Shown piece by piece: positions 19,507-27,388 of a DNA stretch of 64,000 nt; the first letter of the stretch is position 1; each line of letters begins with the position of its first letter. The position numbers and the translations under genes were made by a program. A model generated the notes under the pieces. That model saw only the letters and a program-made list of their open reading frames with translations. It had not been told where the DNA came from and searched no databases. Source of the stretch: Qipengyuania qiaonensis (GTDB lineage: Bacteria; Pseudomonadota; Alphaproteobacteria; Sphingomonadales; Sphingomonadaceae); the NCBI RefSeq assembly GCF_019711515.1, contig NZ_JAIGNO010000004.1, positions 62,001 to 126,000 on the forward strand. Reading direction: 5' to 3'.

Positions 19507-20192
19507 GCGGCGGTGTCGCTGGCAATGCGCCCATCGGCAAGCTGCAACACGCGTTCGCAATGTTCGGCCAGTTCGGGATCATGGGTGATGACCAGCAACG
19601 TCGCTCCGGTCTCGGCGCGCCGTGCGAAAAGCAGTTCCACGATTTCATGCCCGGTAGCGGCATCGAGATTGCCGGTCGGCTCATCCGCGAAGATCAGGTC
19701 CGGTCGCGGCGCAATGGCCCGGGCAATGGCGACGCGCTGCTGCTCGCCACCGGAAAGCTGCTGCGGATAATGATTGAGCCGGTGACCCAGGCCAACGGCT
19801 TCGAGTTCTGCTCTGGCCCGCGCTTGCGCATCGTTTTCCCCTGCCAGTTCCATCGGTGTGGCGACATTTTCCAGCGCAGTCATGGTCGGCAGCAGGTGAA
19901 AGGCCTGCAACACGATGCCGATACGCCCACGGCGGGCATGGGCGAGCGCATCCTCGTTCAGTGCAGCGAAGTCCTCGCCCGCGACATGCAGGCTACCGCC
20001 GCTGGCGCGTTCGAGACCTGACAGCACCGCCATCAGCGAGCTTTTGCCCGAACCCGAAGGCCCGAGCAGCGCCACGGTGGAACCGCGTGCGATATCGAGA
20101 TCGATCCCGCGCAGGATATCGACCGGCGCTTCGCTGGTGCCGAGGGTGAGGGTGAGGTTGCGGGCGGAAATCGCTGCTTGAGAGTTCGTCAC
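19503..20192 (-). CDS. ABC transporter ATPase, LolD/YbbA-like
   Basis: 229 aa from a GTG at 20192 (then [17 protein letters not shown]); the open frame continues upstream but overlaps the divergent esterase. Walker A is GPSGSGKS (44-51), the signature is [14 protein letters not shown], and Walker B is [12 protein letters not shown] with the family's D-loop. Length and motifs fit the MacB/LolD/YbbA group. It pairs with the permease that overlaps its stop codon. The esterase gene runs divergently, the same arrangement as ybbA-ybbP and tesA in Escherichia coli. Confidence 0.93.
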   Translation of the reverse strand: MTNSQAAISARNLTLTLGTSEAPVDILRGIDLDIARGSTVALLGPSGSGKSSLMAVLSGLERASGGSLHVAGEDFAALNEDALAHARRGRIGIVLQAFHLLPTMTALENVATPMELAGENDAQARARAELEAVGLGHRLNHYPQQLSGGEQQRVAIARAIAPRPDLIFADEPTGNLDAATGHEIVELLFARRAETGATLLVITHDPELAEHCERVLQLADGRIASDTAA

Positions 20193-20239
20193 GGGGCTGC
20201 GATGGCATGGGGCCAAAGGTTGCACAAGGAAACTCGCCG

Positions 20240-20941
20240 ATGCGTTTGCGGCATTTGTCGATATTGGTCCTCGCCCTCGCACTGACCGCCTGCGGCAGTT
20301 CGGAAGATGCTGCGCCGCCAAGCGAGGCCGTCACCGGCGAAGCTGCGGCCGCTCCCGACATCGCCGTCGAAGGACCCGAACGGCGCATTCTCGCCTTCGG
20401 GGACAGTCTTTTCGCCGGATACGGGCTGGAGGAGCAGGAAGGCTATCCCGAACAGCTCGAAGACGTCCTGCGCGAACGCGGGGTCAATGCGCGGGTGATC
20501 GATGCGGGCGTATCGGGCGATACCAGCGCGGCGGGCAGTCAGCGGCTTGCCTTTACGCTCGATGCGCAGGAGACGAAGCCCGATCTCGTTATTCTGGAGC
20601 TGGGTGGCAACGACATGCTGCGCGGAATTCAGCCGGATCAGACACGCGCCAATTTCGAGGCAATGCTCCAGGAATTGCGCAGCCGCGAGATACCGGTCTT
20701 GCTGATGGGCATGCGCTCGCCACCCAATTACGGCACCGAATACCAGCGGCAGTTCGATGGTCTCTATGGCGAACTCGCGCGTGAATTTGACACAGCGCTC
20801 ATCCCTTTCTGGCTCGAGAGCATCTATGAGGACCGGAGCCTCTTCCTCGAAGATCGAATCCATCCCACTGCCGAGGGGATTGCAGCGTTGGTCGGCGACA
20901 CGGTGGACGATGTGCAGAAGGCTCTGCCCCCTGCGTCCTAG
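20240..20941 (+). CDS. GDSL-family lipoprotein esterase (TesA-like)
   Basis: 233 aa from the ATG at 20240 (MRLRHLS) with AAGGAAA upstream. A lipobox, LALTAC, marks it as a lipoprotein, unlike the soluble periplasmic TesA. SGNH blocks are clear: ILAFGDSLFAGYG (Ser nucleophile), GVSGDTSAAG, LELGGNDMLRG, and DRIHPTAEG with the catalytic Asp and His. It should hydrolyse acyl esters or lysophospholipids at the membrane. It is divergent from the ABC exporter and converges with recF, the two stop codons overlapping. Confidence 0.93.
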   Translation: MRLRHLSILVLALALTACGSSEDAAPPSEAVTGEAAAAPDIAVEGPERRILAFGDSLFAGYGLEEQEGYPEQLEDVLRERGVNARVIDAGVSGDTSAAGSQRLAFTLDAQETKPDLVILELGGNDMLRGIQPDQTRANFEAMLQELRSREIPVLLMGMRSPPNYGTEYQRQFDGLYGELAREFDTALIPFWLESIYEDRSLFLEDRIHPTAEGIAALVGDTVDDVQKALPPAS

Positions 20942-22017
20942 GCCAGCTCGACCGATCCGGCGCTGACGCGCCAGATGGTGGCCTCGGTCGCTATGCTGCT
21001 GAAGGGTGCGATCTCCGTCCCCGTCATCCAGACCTGAGCCCCGCCGCCGCGCAATTGTTCGAACAATGCGGCGCGGCGCACCGGGTCGAGATGCGCGGCG
21101 ACCTCGTCGAGTAGCAGCAGACTTGCACGTCCCTGTGCGGCAAGGCTTGCATGGGCCAGTGTCATCGCCACCAGCATGGCCTTTTGTTCGCCGGTCGAAC
21201 TCTGCGCCGCGGGCACGCGCTTGGCGGCGTGGATGACGTTCAGTTCGTCGCGATGCGGCCCCACCAATGTGCGTTGCGCCGCCCGGTCGCGCCTGCGATT
21301 GTCGTAGAGCGCTTGCGACAGGCCGTCCGCATGATCGGGGGCGCTGGGCGCATAGGTGAGGGCGGGGCGAGCAAAAGGCTCGGCAGGCATTTCCGCCAGA
21401 CGCACCGCCAGCGTTTCGACCAGCCGGGCGCGTCCCTGCATCAGCGCCGAGCCATGCTGGACCATCTGCGCTTCGATCGCATCAAGCCAGGCGCTTTCGG
21501 GCTCACGCATGTCGGACAGCAGGCGGTTGCGTTCGCGCAGGGCCGCCTCGTACCGCGCGGCATGGCTGGCATGCGCGGGCTCGAGTGCCAGTGCGAGGCG
21601 GTCCATATAGCGCCGCCGATCGCCCGCAGGGCCGGTGAACAGCCCATCCATCGCCGGGGTCAGCCACGTGACCGCCAGCCACTCGCCGAGACTGGCGGCG
21701 CTGCTCTCCGCGCCATTGATGCGCACGCGGCGACGCCCCGGACTGGCGCTTTCCGAATAGGTGCCGAGGCGGACGGGTTCGGCGTGTTGTGCGAGATTGG
21801 CCCCGACGCCGAAGCCCTGTCGGCTGCCGCTGCGCACCATGTCGGCGAGCGCCGCCCGCCGCAGTCCTCTACCCGGTGCAAGCAACGAGAGCGCCTCGAG
21901 TATGTTGGTCTTGCCAGCCCCGTTTTCGCCGACGAGCAGATTGAACCGTGCAGTCGTATCCAGTTCGGTCGCCGCATGATTGCGGAAGTCGGTAAGGGAG
22001 ATGCGGTCGAGCGCCAT
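20938..22017 (-). CDS. recF: DNA replication and repair protein RecF
   Basis: 359 aa from the ATG at 22017 (MALDRISLTDFRNHAATELD). Walker A is GENGAGKT (30-37). The signature region is STGEQKAMLVAM and Walker B is LLLLDEVAAHLDPVRR. RecF loads RecA at gaps with RecO and RecR. In many bacteria recF sits near dnaN; here it does not. Its stop overlaps the esterase stop on the other strand. Confidence 0.97.
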   Translation of the reverse strand: MALDRISLTDFRNHAATELDTTARFNLLVGENGAGKTNILEALSLLAPGRGLRRAALADMVRSGSRQGFGVGANLAQHAEPVRLGTYSESASPGRRRVRINGAESSAASLGEWLAVTWLTPAMDGLFTGPAGDRRRYMDRLALALEPAHASHAARYEAALRERNRLLSDMREPESAWLDAIEAQMVQHGSALMQGRARLVETLAVRLAEMPAEPFARPALTYAPSAPDHADGLSQALYDNRRRDRAAQRTLVGPHRDELNVIHAAKRVPAAQSSTGEQKAMLVAMTLAHASLAAQGRASLLLLDEVAAHLDPVRRAALFEQLRGGGAQVWMTGTEIAPFSSIATEATIWRVSAGSVELA

Positions 22018-22080
22018 TTGGAGAATCGCCGATAGCGCGACCGCGACCGCCTCGCCATACGAAACAGAGCTATTCCAACA

Positions 22081-22099
22081 GTTGGGAAAATTTCCCAAC
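22081..22099. promoter_or_regulatory. perfect palindrome, candidate enhancer site for sigma-54 activator
   Basis: GTTGGGAAAATTTCCCAAC has 9-bp perfect arms around one base. It is centred about 109 bp upstream of the predicted start of transcription from the sigma-54-type promoter at 22173-22188, a usual distance for enhancer-binding proteins such as PspF. No protein is assigned. Confidence 0.5.
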
Positions 22100-22132
22100 C
22101 TTTCGGATTGGTGAACGGATGTGCGGTCGAGC

Positions 22133-22154
22133 ATTCAGTTAAGAATGGCTGAAT
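22133..22154. promoter_or_regulatory. short inverted repeat between palindrome and promoter
   Basis: ATTCAG, 10 bases, CTGAAT, ending 18 bp before the -24 element. It could be a second binding site for an activator or for a bending protein. The arms are only 6 bp, so chance is possible. Confidence 0.25.
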
Positions 22155-22172
22155 TCCGCGATTCTCGGAGTT

Positions 22173-22188
22173 TGGCACACCCGTTGCA
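22173..22188 (+). promoter_or_regulatory. sigma-54 (RpoN) promoter for micropeptide-pspC operon
   Basis: TGGCAC, 5 bp, TTGCA: GG and GC are exactly 10 bp apart, and the match to the -24/-12 consensus TGGCAC-N5-TTGCW is complete. The predicted start is near 22199, about 50 bp before the first micropeptide ATG. Phage-shock operons are classically sigma-54 dependent, which agrees with the PspC-domain gene here. Confidence 0.8.
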
Positions 22189-22247
22189 AAGTATTGGGCA
22201 TCCCGGATGATCAGGGGAAAACGAACCAAGGATCAAGGAGTAACACA

Positions 22248-22367
22248 ATGTCCGTCTTCGAATATGCCAGCAACCGCGCTCTCGCCGCCATCTTCGCTCT
22301 CAGCGTTTCGGCAGTGTTCATGGCCGTCGCCATCGTCCCCGGCAGCCCCGCTGGTCTCGTCGCCTAA
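22248..22367 (+). CDS. 39-residue single-pass micropeptide A
   Basis: MSVFEYASNRALAAIFALS, then a membrane helix (about 11-30) and the tail AIVPGSPAGLVA. It is preceded by GGATCAAGGAG at good spacing. It is a paralogue of the 38-residue peptide that follows: both have a short polar N-terminus, one helix, and a C-terminal AIVPxSPxGLxA. I do not recognise a named family. It lies first behind a sigma-54-type promoter and upstream of a PspC-domain gene, so a membrane-stress role is an inference. Confidence 0.8.
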   Translation: MSVFEYASNRALAAIFALSVSAVFMAVAIVPGSPAGLVA

Positions 22368-22398
22368 ACCTCATCAATCCAACGAGAGGAAAGAAACA

Positions 22399-22515
22399 AT
22401 GTTCAATTCCGACAATGGCAACAAGCTTTTCGCAGCTGCCTTCTCGCTGGCCATCTCGGCGCTCTTTTTCGCCACGGCCATCGTCCCCGCCTCGCCCAAC
22501 GGACTGATCGCATGA
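22399..22515 (+). CDS. 38-residue single-pass micropeptide B
   Basis: MFNSDNGNKLFAAAFSLAI, a membrane helix (about 9-28), then AIVPASPNGLIA. The ribosome site is GAGAGGAAAG. Its stop overlaps the pspC-like start by 4 bp (ATGA), indicating translational coupling. The C-terminal motif is nearly the same as in micropeptide A, 31 bp upstream, so the pair probably arose by tandem duplication. Function unknown. Confidence 0.82.
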   Translation: MFNSDNGNKLFAAAFSLAISALFFATAIVPASPNGLIA

Positions 22516-22733
22516 GCAATCTGAAATTTCGCGAAGACGACCACGCCGTGCGGCCTGCCAAAGGGTTCGCCTTGGATCGCACCGACGGCAAGCTGATGGG
22601 GGTCTGCTCCGGCATCGCCCGCTACTTCGGCATCAACGCCACCTGGGTCCGCTTGGGCTTCGTTGCAGGGACGCTGCTCGGTTTCGGCAGCTTCATCCTG
22701 ATCTACCTGGCGATCGCGCTGATCGCAGACTGA
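22512..22733 (+). CDS. PspC-domain membrane protein
   Basis: 73 aa. The PspC domain covers about 16-72: FALDRTDGKLMGVCSGIARYFGI, then a membrane segment (about 46-70). In the phage-shock system PspC is an inner-membrane sensor that recruits PspA. Neither pspA, pspB nor pspF is adjacent here; the gene instead follows two micropeptides and shares their sigma-54-type promoter. It may be a stand-alone PspC paralogue, so I give no pspC symbol. Confidence 0.88.
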   Translation: MSNLKFREDDHAVRPAKGFALDRTDGKLMGVCSGIARYFGINATWVRLGFVAGTLLGFGSFILIYLAIALIAD

Positions 22734-22822
22734 CCACGGCCCCGCGCCAACCGTCCCGGTTTTCGTGCCGGCCGTGGCTCAGACATGAAGAGAACCGGGA
22801 GGGGCCGTTTGGCCCCTCGCTT
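22734..22822 (+). terminator. paired hairpins ending the PspC operon
   Basis: CCACGGCC (22734-22741) pairs with GGCCGTGG (22770-22777). A second stem follows, GAGGGGCC / GGCCCCTC (22799-22818, GTTT loop). The trailing T run is weak. The region lies between convergent genes. Confidence 0.55.
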
Positions 22823-22845
22823 GATTCCGGCGCCCATTGTTTTCC

Positions 22846-23640
22846 CTACATTGCCGAGATACCGCCATCGAGCTTGAGCTCGGCTCCGGTCATGAAGCGG
22901 CTCTCGTCGCTGGCGAGATAGACCACCGCATTGGCGATATCGTTCGGCTCGCCGACGAATTTGAGCGGGATCTGTCGCGCCAGCTTGTCCATCAGCACGT
23001 CCTTGTCGAGATTATGGTTGCGCGCGGTCCCGTCGAGGATCGGCGTGTCGACGAAGGTCGGATGCACCGAATTGCAGCGGATCTGCATGTTCTTCTTCGC
23101 GCAATGGAGCGCGATCGACTTGGACAGCATCCATACCGCCGCCTTGGACGAGTTATAGGCCGGCATGGTATCGCTGGCGATCAGTCCGGCGATGCTGGAG
23201 ATGTTCACGATCGAACCCGGCGCGTGTTCGCGCATCAGCGGCAGCGCCTTCTGGCAGCCGTGGAAGATGGAATCGACATTGACCGCAAAACAGCGCTTCC
23301 AATCGTCGAAATCGCAAGTCTCGATATTTCCGCCAACGCCGATGCCGGCATTGTTCACCAGCACGTTGAGCCCGCCGATATGCTCGCGTGCGCCATCGAC
23401 TGCGGCTTCCCACGACTGCGGGTCGGTCACGTCGTGCCGGATCGAAAAGGCGGTACCGCCGCCCAGCTCGTCGTTGATCAGCGAGGCTGTCTCTGCCGCG
23501 CCGTCACCATTGATGTCGGTGCACAGGACTCGCGCACCTTCTTCGGCGAGGCGGGTCGCATGGGCGCGCCCCAGTCCCTGAGCTGCGCCTGTCACCAGCG
23601 CCAGCTTGCCTGCGCATCTGGGTTTGCGGTCTTTCGCCAT
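22846..23640 (-). CDS. SDR-family oxidoreductase
   Basis: 264 aa, classical short-chain dehydrogenase. The cofactor site is TGAAQGLG (17-24), with Asp42 after the second strand favouring NAD(H). NNAG is at 96-99 and the active site is Ser149, Tyr162, Lys166 (AYNSSK). Its C-terminal FMTGAELKLDGGISAM is typical. It is last in the lemA-TPM-TPM-Nudix-SDR operon, 3 bp behind the Nudix gene. The substrate cannot be assigned; the nearest resemblance is to hydroxysteroid or cyclic-alcohol dehydrogenases. Confidence 0.9.
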   Translation of the reverse strand: MAKDRKPRCAGKLALVTGAAQGLGRAHATRLAEEGARVLCTDINGDGAAETASLINDELGGGTAFSIRHDVTDPQSWEAAVDGAREHIGGLNVLVNNAGIGVGGNIETCDFDDWKRCFAVNVDSIFHGCQKALPLMREHAPGSIVNISSIAGLIASDTMPAYNSSKAAVWMLSKSIALHCAKKNMQIRCNSVHPTFVDTPILDGTARNHNLDKDVLMDKLARQIPLKFVGEPNDIANAVVYLASDESRFMTGAELKLDGGISAM

Positions 23641-23643
23641 ATC

Positions 23644-24189
23644 TCACTCTCCTGCCAGCAATTCCTGTCCCAGCAGCAAGAGCATGCGCACATCGATCCC
23701 GCAACCGGCGGCGCGCTTGGCAGCGACAAAGTTGCCGATGTCGGCCAGCGCCACGCGGTGGACCGTAATATTCTCGCCCCCGACGCCGCCGCCCTCGCTC
23801 ACCTTGGTGAGATTGCGCGCACGGACAAGCGTGAAGCTTTCGCTGACCATCCCGGGCGATGACCAGAAACAGCCCAAGTCCTCGAGCATTTCGGCGCGGT
23901 AGCCGGTCTCCTCCTCCAGCTCGCGCCCGGCCGCGGCAAGCGGACCTTCGCCGTCGAACTCGTCCTCGTCGCCGATCAGCCCGGCGGGCATTTCGATACA
24001 GTGCCTGCCCAGCGGCACGCGGTACTGCTCCACCAGCAGCACATGTCCATCATCGTCCAAGGCGAGGATAACCGCCGCGCGGATGTTGCGCGGGCGGCCG
24101 ACATATTCCCACCGACCGCGCTTCTTGGCAGTGATGTACTTGCCTTGCCAGACGATCTGCTCGTCGGCATCGTGATCGGGAACGGGCAT
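23644..24189 (-). CDS. Nudix hydrolase, ADP-ribose pyrophosphatase-like
   Basis: 181 aa. The Nudix helix is present with RELEEETGY (89-97), preceded by EMPAGLIGDEDE; an extra acidic loop (75-82) lengthens the usual spacing. VGRPRNIRAAVILAL and the EQYRVPLGRHCIEMPAG segment are typical of NudF/ADP-ribose pyrophosphatases. It should hydrolyse a nucleoside diphosphate linked to another group, with magnesium, in the cytoplasm. It is packed 2 bp behind the TPM gene and 3 bp before the SDR. Confidence 0.9.
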   Translation of the reverse strand: MPVPDHDADEQIVWQGKYITAKKRGRWEYVGRPRNIRAAVILALDDDGHVLLVEQYRVPLGRHCIEMPAGLIGDEDEFDGEGPLAAAGRELEEETGYRAEMLEDLGCFWSSPGMVSESFTLVRARNLTKVSEGGGVGGENITVHRVALADIGNFVAAKRAAGCGIDVRMLLLLGQELLAGE

Positions 24190-24191
24190 TC

Positions 24192-24866
24192 TCAGACCTC
24201 GATCAGCCGGTCGGGGATCTCGTTCTCGTCGTCATCCGAGCGCGGGAAATGCTCGGACAGCACCTTGCCGACATCGCGTATGCCCGCCGCCAGACCCTCG
24301 GCGATGTGACCCTGCTTTATCTCGATCAGCATATCCGCCATCGCCTCGCCCCAGACTTCGGCGGGGACGATCTCGGCGATCGGCTGATCGGCGACGATCT
24401 CGGCACGGTGTTCGCGCATGGAGAGGTAGAGAAGCACTCCGGTCCGGCCGTGCGTGCGCCGTTCGGCACCTACCTTGAAGTGTTTGATTGCCCGTTCGTG
24501 CGCGCGTGCCGTCTTGACCGGGCCGGGGGTAAGCGCGAAACGTAGCGGATCCCAGCTAAGCAGTAACCAGCCGAGGGCGAATGCACCGAGACCGAGCGCG
24601 ATGGTCATGCTGGCGAGTTCGCCCGTAGTCCACTCGTGCGTCCACCCGCCGACCAGCGAATCCCAGAAATCCATGAAGGGCTGTGGAAGGACTGCAAAGA
24701 CACTCATTGCAGTGAAAGCGAGCGCAACGGCCCAGACCAGCACGACGTCCGAATAGCCGTCGCTGCGATCAGCCAGAACCGTGACGATCTCGCCACTCGT
24801 CGTCAATTCCGCCTCCGCCACGGCATCGGATACGATCTTGTGATCGGCCTGCGAAAGATAGCCCAT
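24192..24866 (-). CDS. TPM-domain membrane protein (second copy)
   Basis: 224 aa from the ATG at 24866, which overlaps the upstream stop (TAATG). A longer frame exists but would be an Arg-rich artefact antisense in character to the Gly tail of the neighbour. Two membrane segments (about 37-58 and 80-101) precede a TPM-like region containing RRTHGRTGVLLYLSMREHRAEIVAD and the conserved acidic positions. TPM proteins are thought to act in envelope maintenance and photosystem repair in plants; the bacterial role is not settled. It works with the TPM and LemA genes just upstream. Confidence 0.85.
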   Translation of the reverse strand: MGYLSQADHKIVSDAVAEAELTTSGEIVTVLADRSDGYSDVVLVWAVALAFTAMSVFAVLPQPFMDFWDSLVGGWTHEWTTGELASMTIALGLGAFALGWLLLSWDPLRFALTPGPVKTARAHERAIKHFKVGAERRTHGRTGVLLYLSMREHRAEIVADQPIAEIVPAEVWGEAMADMLIEIKQGHIAEGLAAGIRDVGKVLSEHFPRSDDDENEIPDRLIEV

Positions 24867-25687
24867 TACCACCCCCCGGAGGCGCCGCCGCCTCCGAAAC
24901 TGCCGCCACCGCCGGAGAAGCCGCCGCCGCCGAAACCGCCGCCTCCACCCCAGCCACCGCCACCGCCCCAATCGTCATCGCTGAGGCCGCGGGCGATTGC
25001 CTTGCCGGCTTCCCACAGCATGATGTCGCCCACGGCGCCTCCGATCCCGCTGCGCCGATAGCGCCGCCGTCGGCCACGGCCGAACATGGGCAGAATGAAG
25101 AAGAAAAACACGAAAGCCAGCCAGATCAGCGCGCCAATTGGAAATCCGCCTTCACTTTCGCGCGCCTCCGTCCGCTCCTGCGCGACACGCGCGGCTTCTT
25201 CGGGCGGCAGTTCGAGCTGGGTGATGATCTGATCTGCCCCCCAACTGATCCCGCCTGAATAATCGCCGTCGCGGAAATAGGGCTTCATCCCCTCGACATA
25301 TTCGAAAGCGAGGCCATCGGGGATCACGGCTTCCAGCCCATAGCCGACCTCGACCCGCATCTTGCGCTCGTTCGGGGCAACGATGAGGATGATGCCGTCA
25401 TTGCGTTCCGCATCTCCGAGCGCCCATTCCCGGCCTAGGCGATAGCCGTAGTCGGCGATGTCGTAACCTTCGAGATCGGGAATGGTCGCGATGACGAACT
25501 GCCGCTGGTTGCGCTCTTCGAAAGCGTCGAGTTTTTCAGTGAGCGCGGCCTCTGTCGCGTCGTCGATGATGTTGGCCGCGTCGACCACCGGAGCGGTGCC
25601 ACGCTCGGGAAAGGTCTGCGCGGCGGCGGGCAGGGTGAGGCCCAGCACCGCCGCAAGCGGCATGAATATACGGGCAAGAACGCGCAT
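24866..25687 (-). CDS. TPM-domain protein with Gly-rich tail (YgcG family)
   Basis: 273 aa. A signal peptide (1-23) leads into a periplasmic TPM domain (about 30-160; VVDAANIID, FVIATIPDLEGYDIADYGYRLGREW, NDGIILIVAPNERKMRVEVGYGLE). A membrane helix follows (about 186-205), then an Arg-rich stretch and a C-terminal tail of GGGG/W/F repeats. The Gly-rich tail is characteristic of YgcG proteins. It is 12 bp downstream of lemA. LemA and YgcG are repeatedly found together, but their function is not established. Confidence 0.92.
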   Translation of the reverse strand: MRVLARIFMPLAAVLGLTLPAAAQTFPERGTAPVVDAANIIDDATEAALTEKLDAFEERNQRQFVIATIPDLEGYDIADYGYRLGREWALGDAERNDGIILIVAPNERKMRVEVGYGLEAVIPDGLAFEYVEGMKPYFRDGDYSGGISWGADQIITQLELPPEEAARVAQERTEARESEGGFPIGALIWLAFVFFFFILPMFGRGRRRRYRRSGIGGAVGDIMLWEAGKAIARGLSDDDWGGGGGWGGGGGFGGGGFSGGGGSFGGGGASGGW

Positions 25688-25699
25688 CGTCTGCGCCGA

Positions 25700-26323
25700 T
25701 CAGTTCGCGGGCGCGCTGTCCGAACGCATGTTGAGTTCGGGGGCGACTTCCGCACCCTCTGTCACGGCTTCGTAGGGGATCATCGGTTCCGCACCGTGGA
25801 TGATGTTTGCGCCGATCGTGTCCGGGAAGGTGCGGATGGTGGTGTTGTATTGGCGGACAGCCTCGTTGTAGTCGCGAATGGCGACGCGGATGCGGTTCTC
25901 CTGCCCCTCGATCTGGGTCATGAAGCGGCCGAAATTATCCTGGCTGCGCAGTTCCGGATAGGCCTCCACATTGGCCATCAGGCGCGAGAGTGCGCCGCCG
26001 AAAGTGTTCTGCGCCTCCTGATATTGCGCCATCTTGTCCGCGTCGCCCAGATCCTCGCCATCGAGCTGGATTTCGGGCCGCGTGGCCGAAGCACGGGCCT
26101 GAATTACCGACTCAAGCGTCGCACGTTCCTGTTCGGCGGAGCTCATCACGATCTGTTCGAGATTGGGGACAAGATTCGCACGCTCCTGAAAGGCCGCTTC
26201 GACATCGGCCCACTTGGCCTTGGCGCTCTCCTCTGCGGCGGGGACGGAGTTGATCCCGCAAGCCGACAGTGCGAGGGCAGCAGCGGCGATTGCGGAAGTG
26301 CGGAAAGCAGCCAAGCGGTTCAT
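25700..26323 (-). CDS. LemA-family lipoprotein
   Basis: 207 aa from the ATG at 26323 behind AGAGAGGAC. A lipobox, LALSAC, is followed by the LemA helical domain: KWADVEAAFQERANLVPNLEQIVMSS and later YPELRSQDNFGRFMTQIEGQENRIRVA (given in part). LemA domains are long alpha-helical bundles facing the periplasm. First gene of the lemA-TPM-TPM-Nudix-SDR operon. Most LemA proteins have an N-terminal membrane helix; here a lipid anchor appears to take its place. Confidence 0.93.
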   Translation of the reverse strand: MNRLAAFRTSAIAAAALALSACGINSVPAAEESAKAKWADVEAAFQERANLVPNLEQIVMSSAEQERATLESVIQARASATRPEIQLDGEDLGDADKMAQYQEAQNTFGGALSRLMANVEAYPELRSQDNFGRFMTQIEGQENRIRVAIRDYNEAVRQYNTTIRTFPDTIGANIIHGAEPMIPYEAVTEGAEVAPELNMRSDSAPAN

Positions 26324-26458
26324 GGAAAGTCCTCTCTGGGTCAATGTGTCTTGCGTAGATAGCACACCGGTTCGGCCATTCAAGATTAACGCGCACTTGT
26401 GACAGGATTTCGGTCGTGGCAGTAGAGCGGCGGTTCGTAAGGGTTAAGGGGAAACAGC

Positions 26459-26887
26459 GTGTTCAAGGATTTCAAGGAATTCGTAGCCAAGGGCAATGTG
26501 ATCGATCTGGCAGTGGCCGTGATCATAGCCGGCGCGTTCGGTACGATTGTGGCTTCGCTGACGGACGATATCATCATGCCGATCGTCGGCGCGATTTTCG
26601 GCGGTGCGGACTTTTCCAGCTATTTCATCCTCTTGAGCACGCCAGCAGACTATGAAGGGTCGCTCTCCGACTATGCAGCGCTCAAGGAAGCCGGCGCCGC
26701 GATGATCGGGTATGGCGCCTTCATCACCACCATCATCAATTTTCTGATCCTCTCCTTTATCATCTTCCTGCTCGTGCGCTACGCCAAGAAGGTGATGGCG
26801 GAATTCGAAGAGAAGAAGGAAGATGCGCTCGCCGGTCCAACGGAGATCGAGCTGCTGACCGAGATTCGCGACGCGCTGAAGAAATAG
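26459..26887 (+). CDS. mscL: large-conductance mechanosensitive channel
   Basis: 142 aa, GTG start with TAAGGGG upstream. It begins MFKDFKEFVAKGNVIDLAV, the amphipathic helix and first membrane helix of MscL. The second membrane helix is about 84-106 (FLILSFIIFLLVRYAKK). A cytoplasmic helix closes the pentamer. It opens under membrane tension to release solutes during osmotic downshock. Followed by a clear terminator. Confidence 0.97.
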   Translation: MFKDFKEFVAKGNVIDLAVAVIIAGAFGTIVASLTDDIIMPIVGAIFGGADFSSYFILLSTPADYEGSLSDYAALKEAGAAMIGYGAFITTIINFLILSFIIFLLVRYAKKVMAEFEEKKEDALAGPTEIELLTEIRDALKK

Positions 26888-26928
26888 GCCGAAAGGGCGC
26901 TCGCCCTTCGCATACACTTCACATTAAG

Positions 26929-26961
26929 CGGGCAGGGCCTATATGGGACCTGCCCGTTTTT
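26929..26961 (+). terminator. intrinsic terminator after mscL
   Basis: CGGGCAGG pairs with CCTGCCCG around a 12-base loop, then five T residues. A possible -35/-10 pair for ssrA (TTCACA, 16 bp, TATATG at 26918-26945) overlaps this hairpin; that promoter is weakly supported. Confidence 0.8.
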
Positions 26962-26964
26962 GCG

Positions 26965-27300
26965 GGATATGGCGATAAACTGCGCTGTGTAATAGGTACA
27001 ACGGACCCGGGGGCAGTACCCGGCGGCTCCACCACATGTCCCGGCAAAAGCCGGGATCTCTGACGGGGCCGAACCAGGATCGACGTGTGCTGAAAGACAG
27101 TGTTTTCGCCCGGGCTGAGTACCCCGTAAAACTGTTCACAACACACAAGTGCCAACGATAACGAAGCACTCGCTCTCGCTGCGTAATGTGATGGGCTAAC
27201 GCCCTGAAGTTACAAAGCTAAAGCGCGGTTGGACCCACCGGGCAACAGAAGCGGATTCCGGGGCTCCGGGGGTAGCTAGCAACAGAAACCCCCACCTGAT
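26965..27300 (+). ncRNA. ssrA: two-piece (circularly permuted) tmRNA
   Basis: The acceptor piece comes first and ends in CGGCTCCACCA at 27024-27034, with a T-arm of 5-bp stems CCGGG/CCCGG around GGCAGTA. A 30-base hairpin loop (27035-27064) links it to the coding piece, which starts GGGGCCG (27065-27071); this pairs with CGGCTCC to give the 7-bp acceptor stem. The tag frame at 27151-27186 reads ANDNEALALAA then TAA, a typical alphaproteobacterial degradation tag. In this clade the loop is removed to give a two-part RNA that, with SmpB, rescues stalled ribosomes. The outer ends are estimates. It explains the roughly 500-bp gap without a protein gene. Confidence 0.95.
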
Positions 27301-27388
27301 TCCATACACTGTAACCATACGGACATTCGGACCGAATGGTGCCGTAAACACGCCTACCGCAGGGTTACGGGCATTTGGGGAATTCGGG

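Noticed and set aside
24890..24980. GC-rich repeats as a tandem repeat locus
   Set aside because: They encode the Gly-rich tail of the YgcG-type TPM protein.
27020..27034. CGGCGGCTCCACCA looked like the 3' end of a tRNA
   Set aside because: It is the acceptor piece of the permuted tmRNA; no anticodon arm is present.
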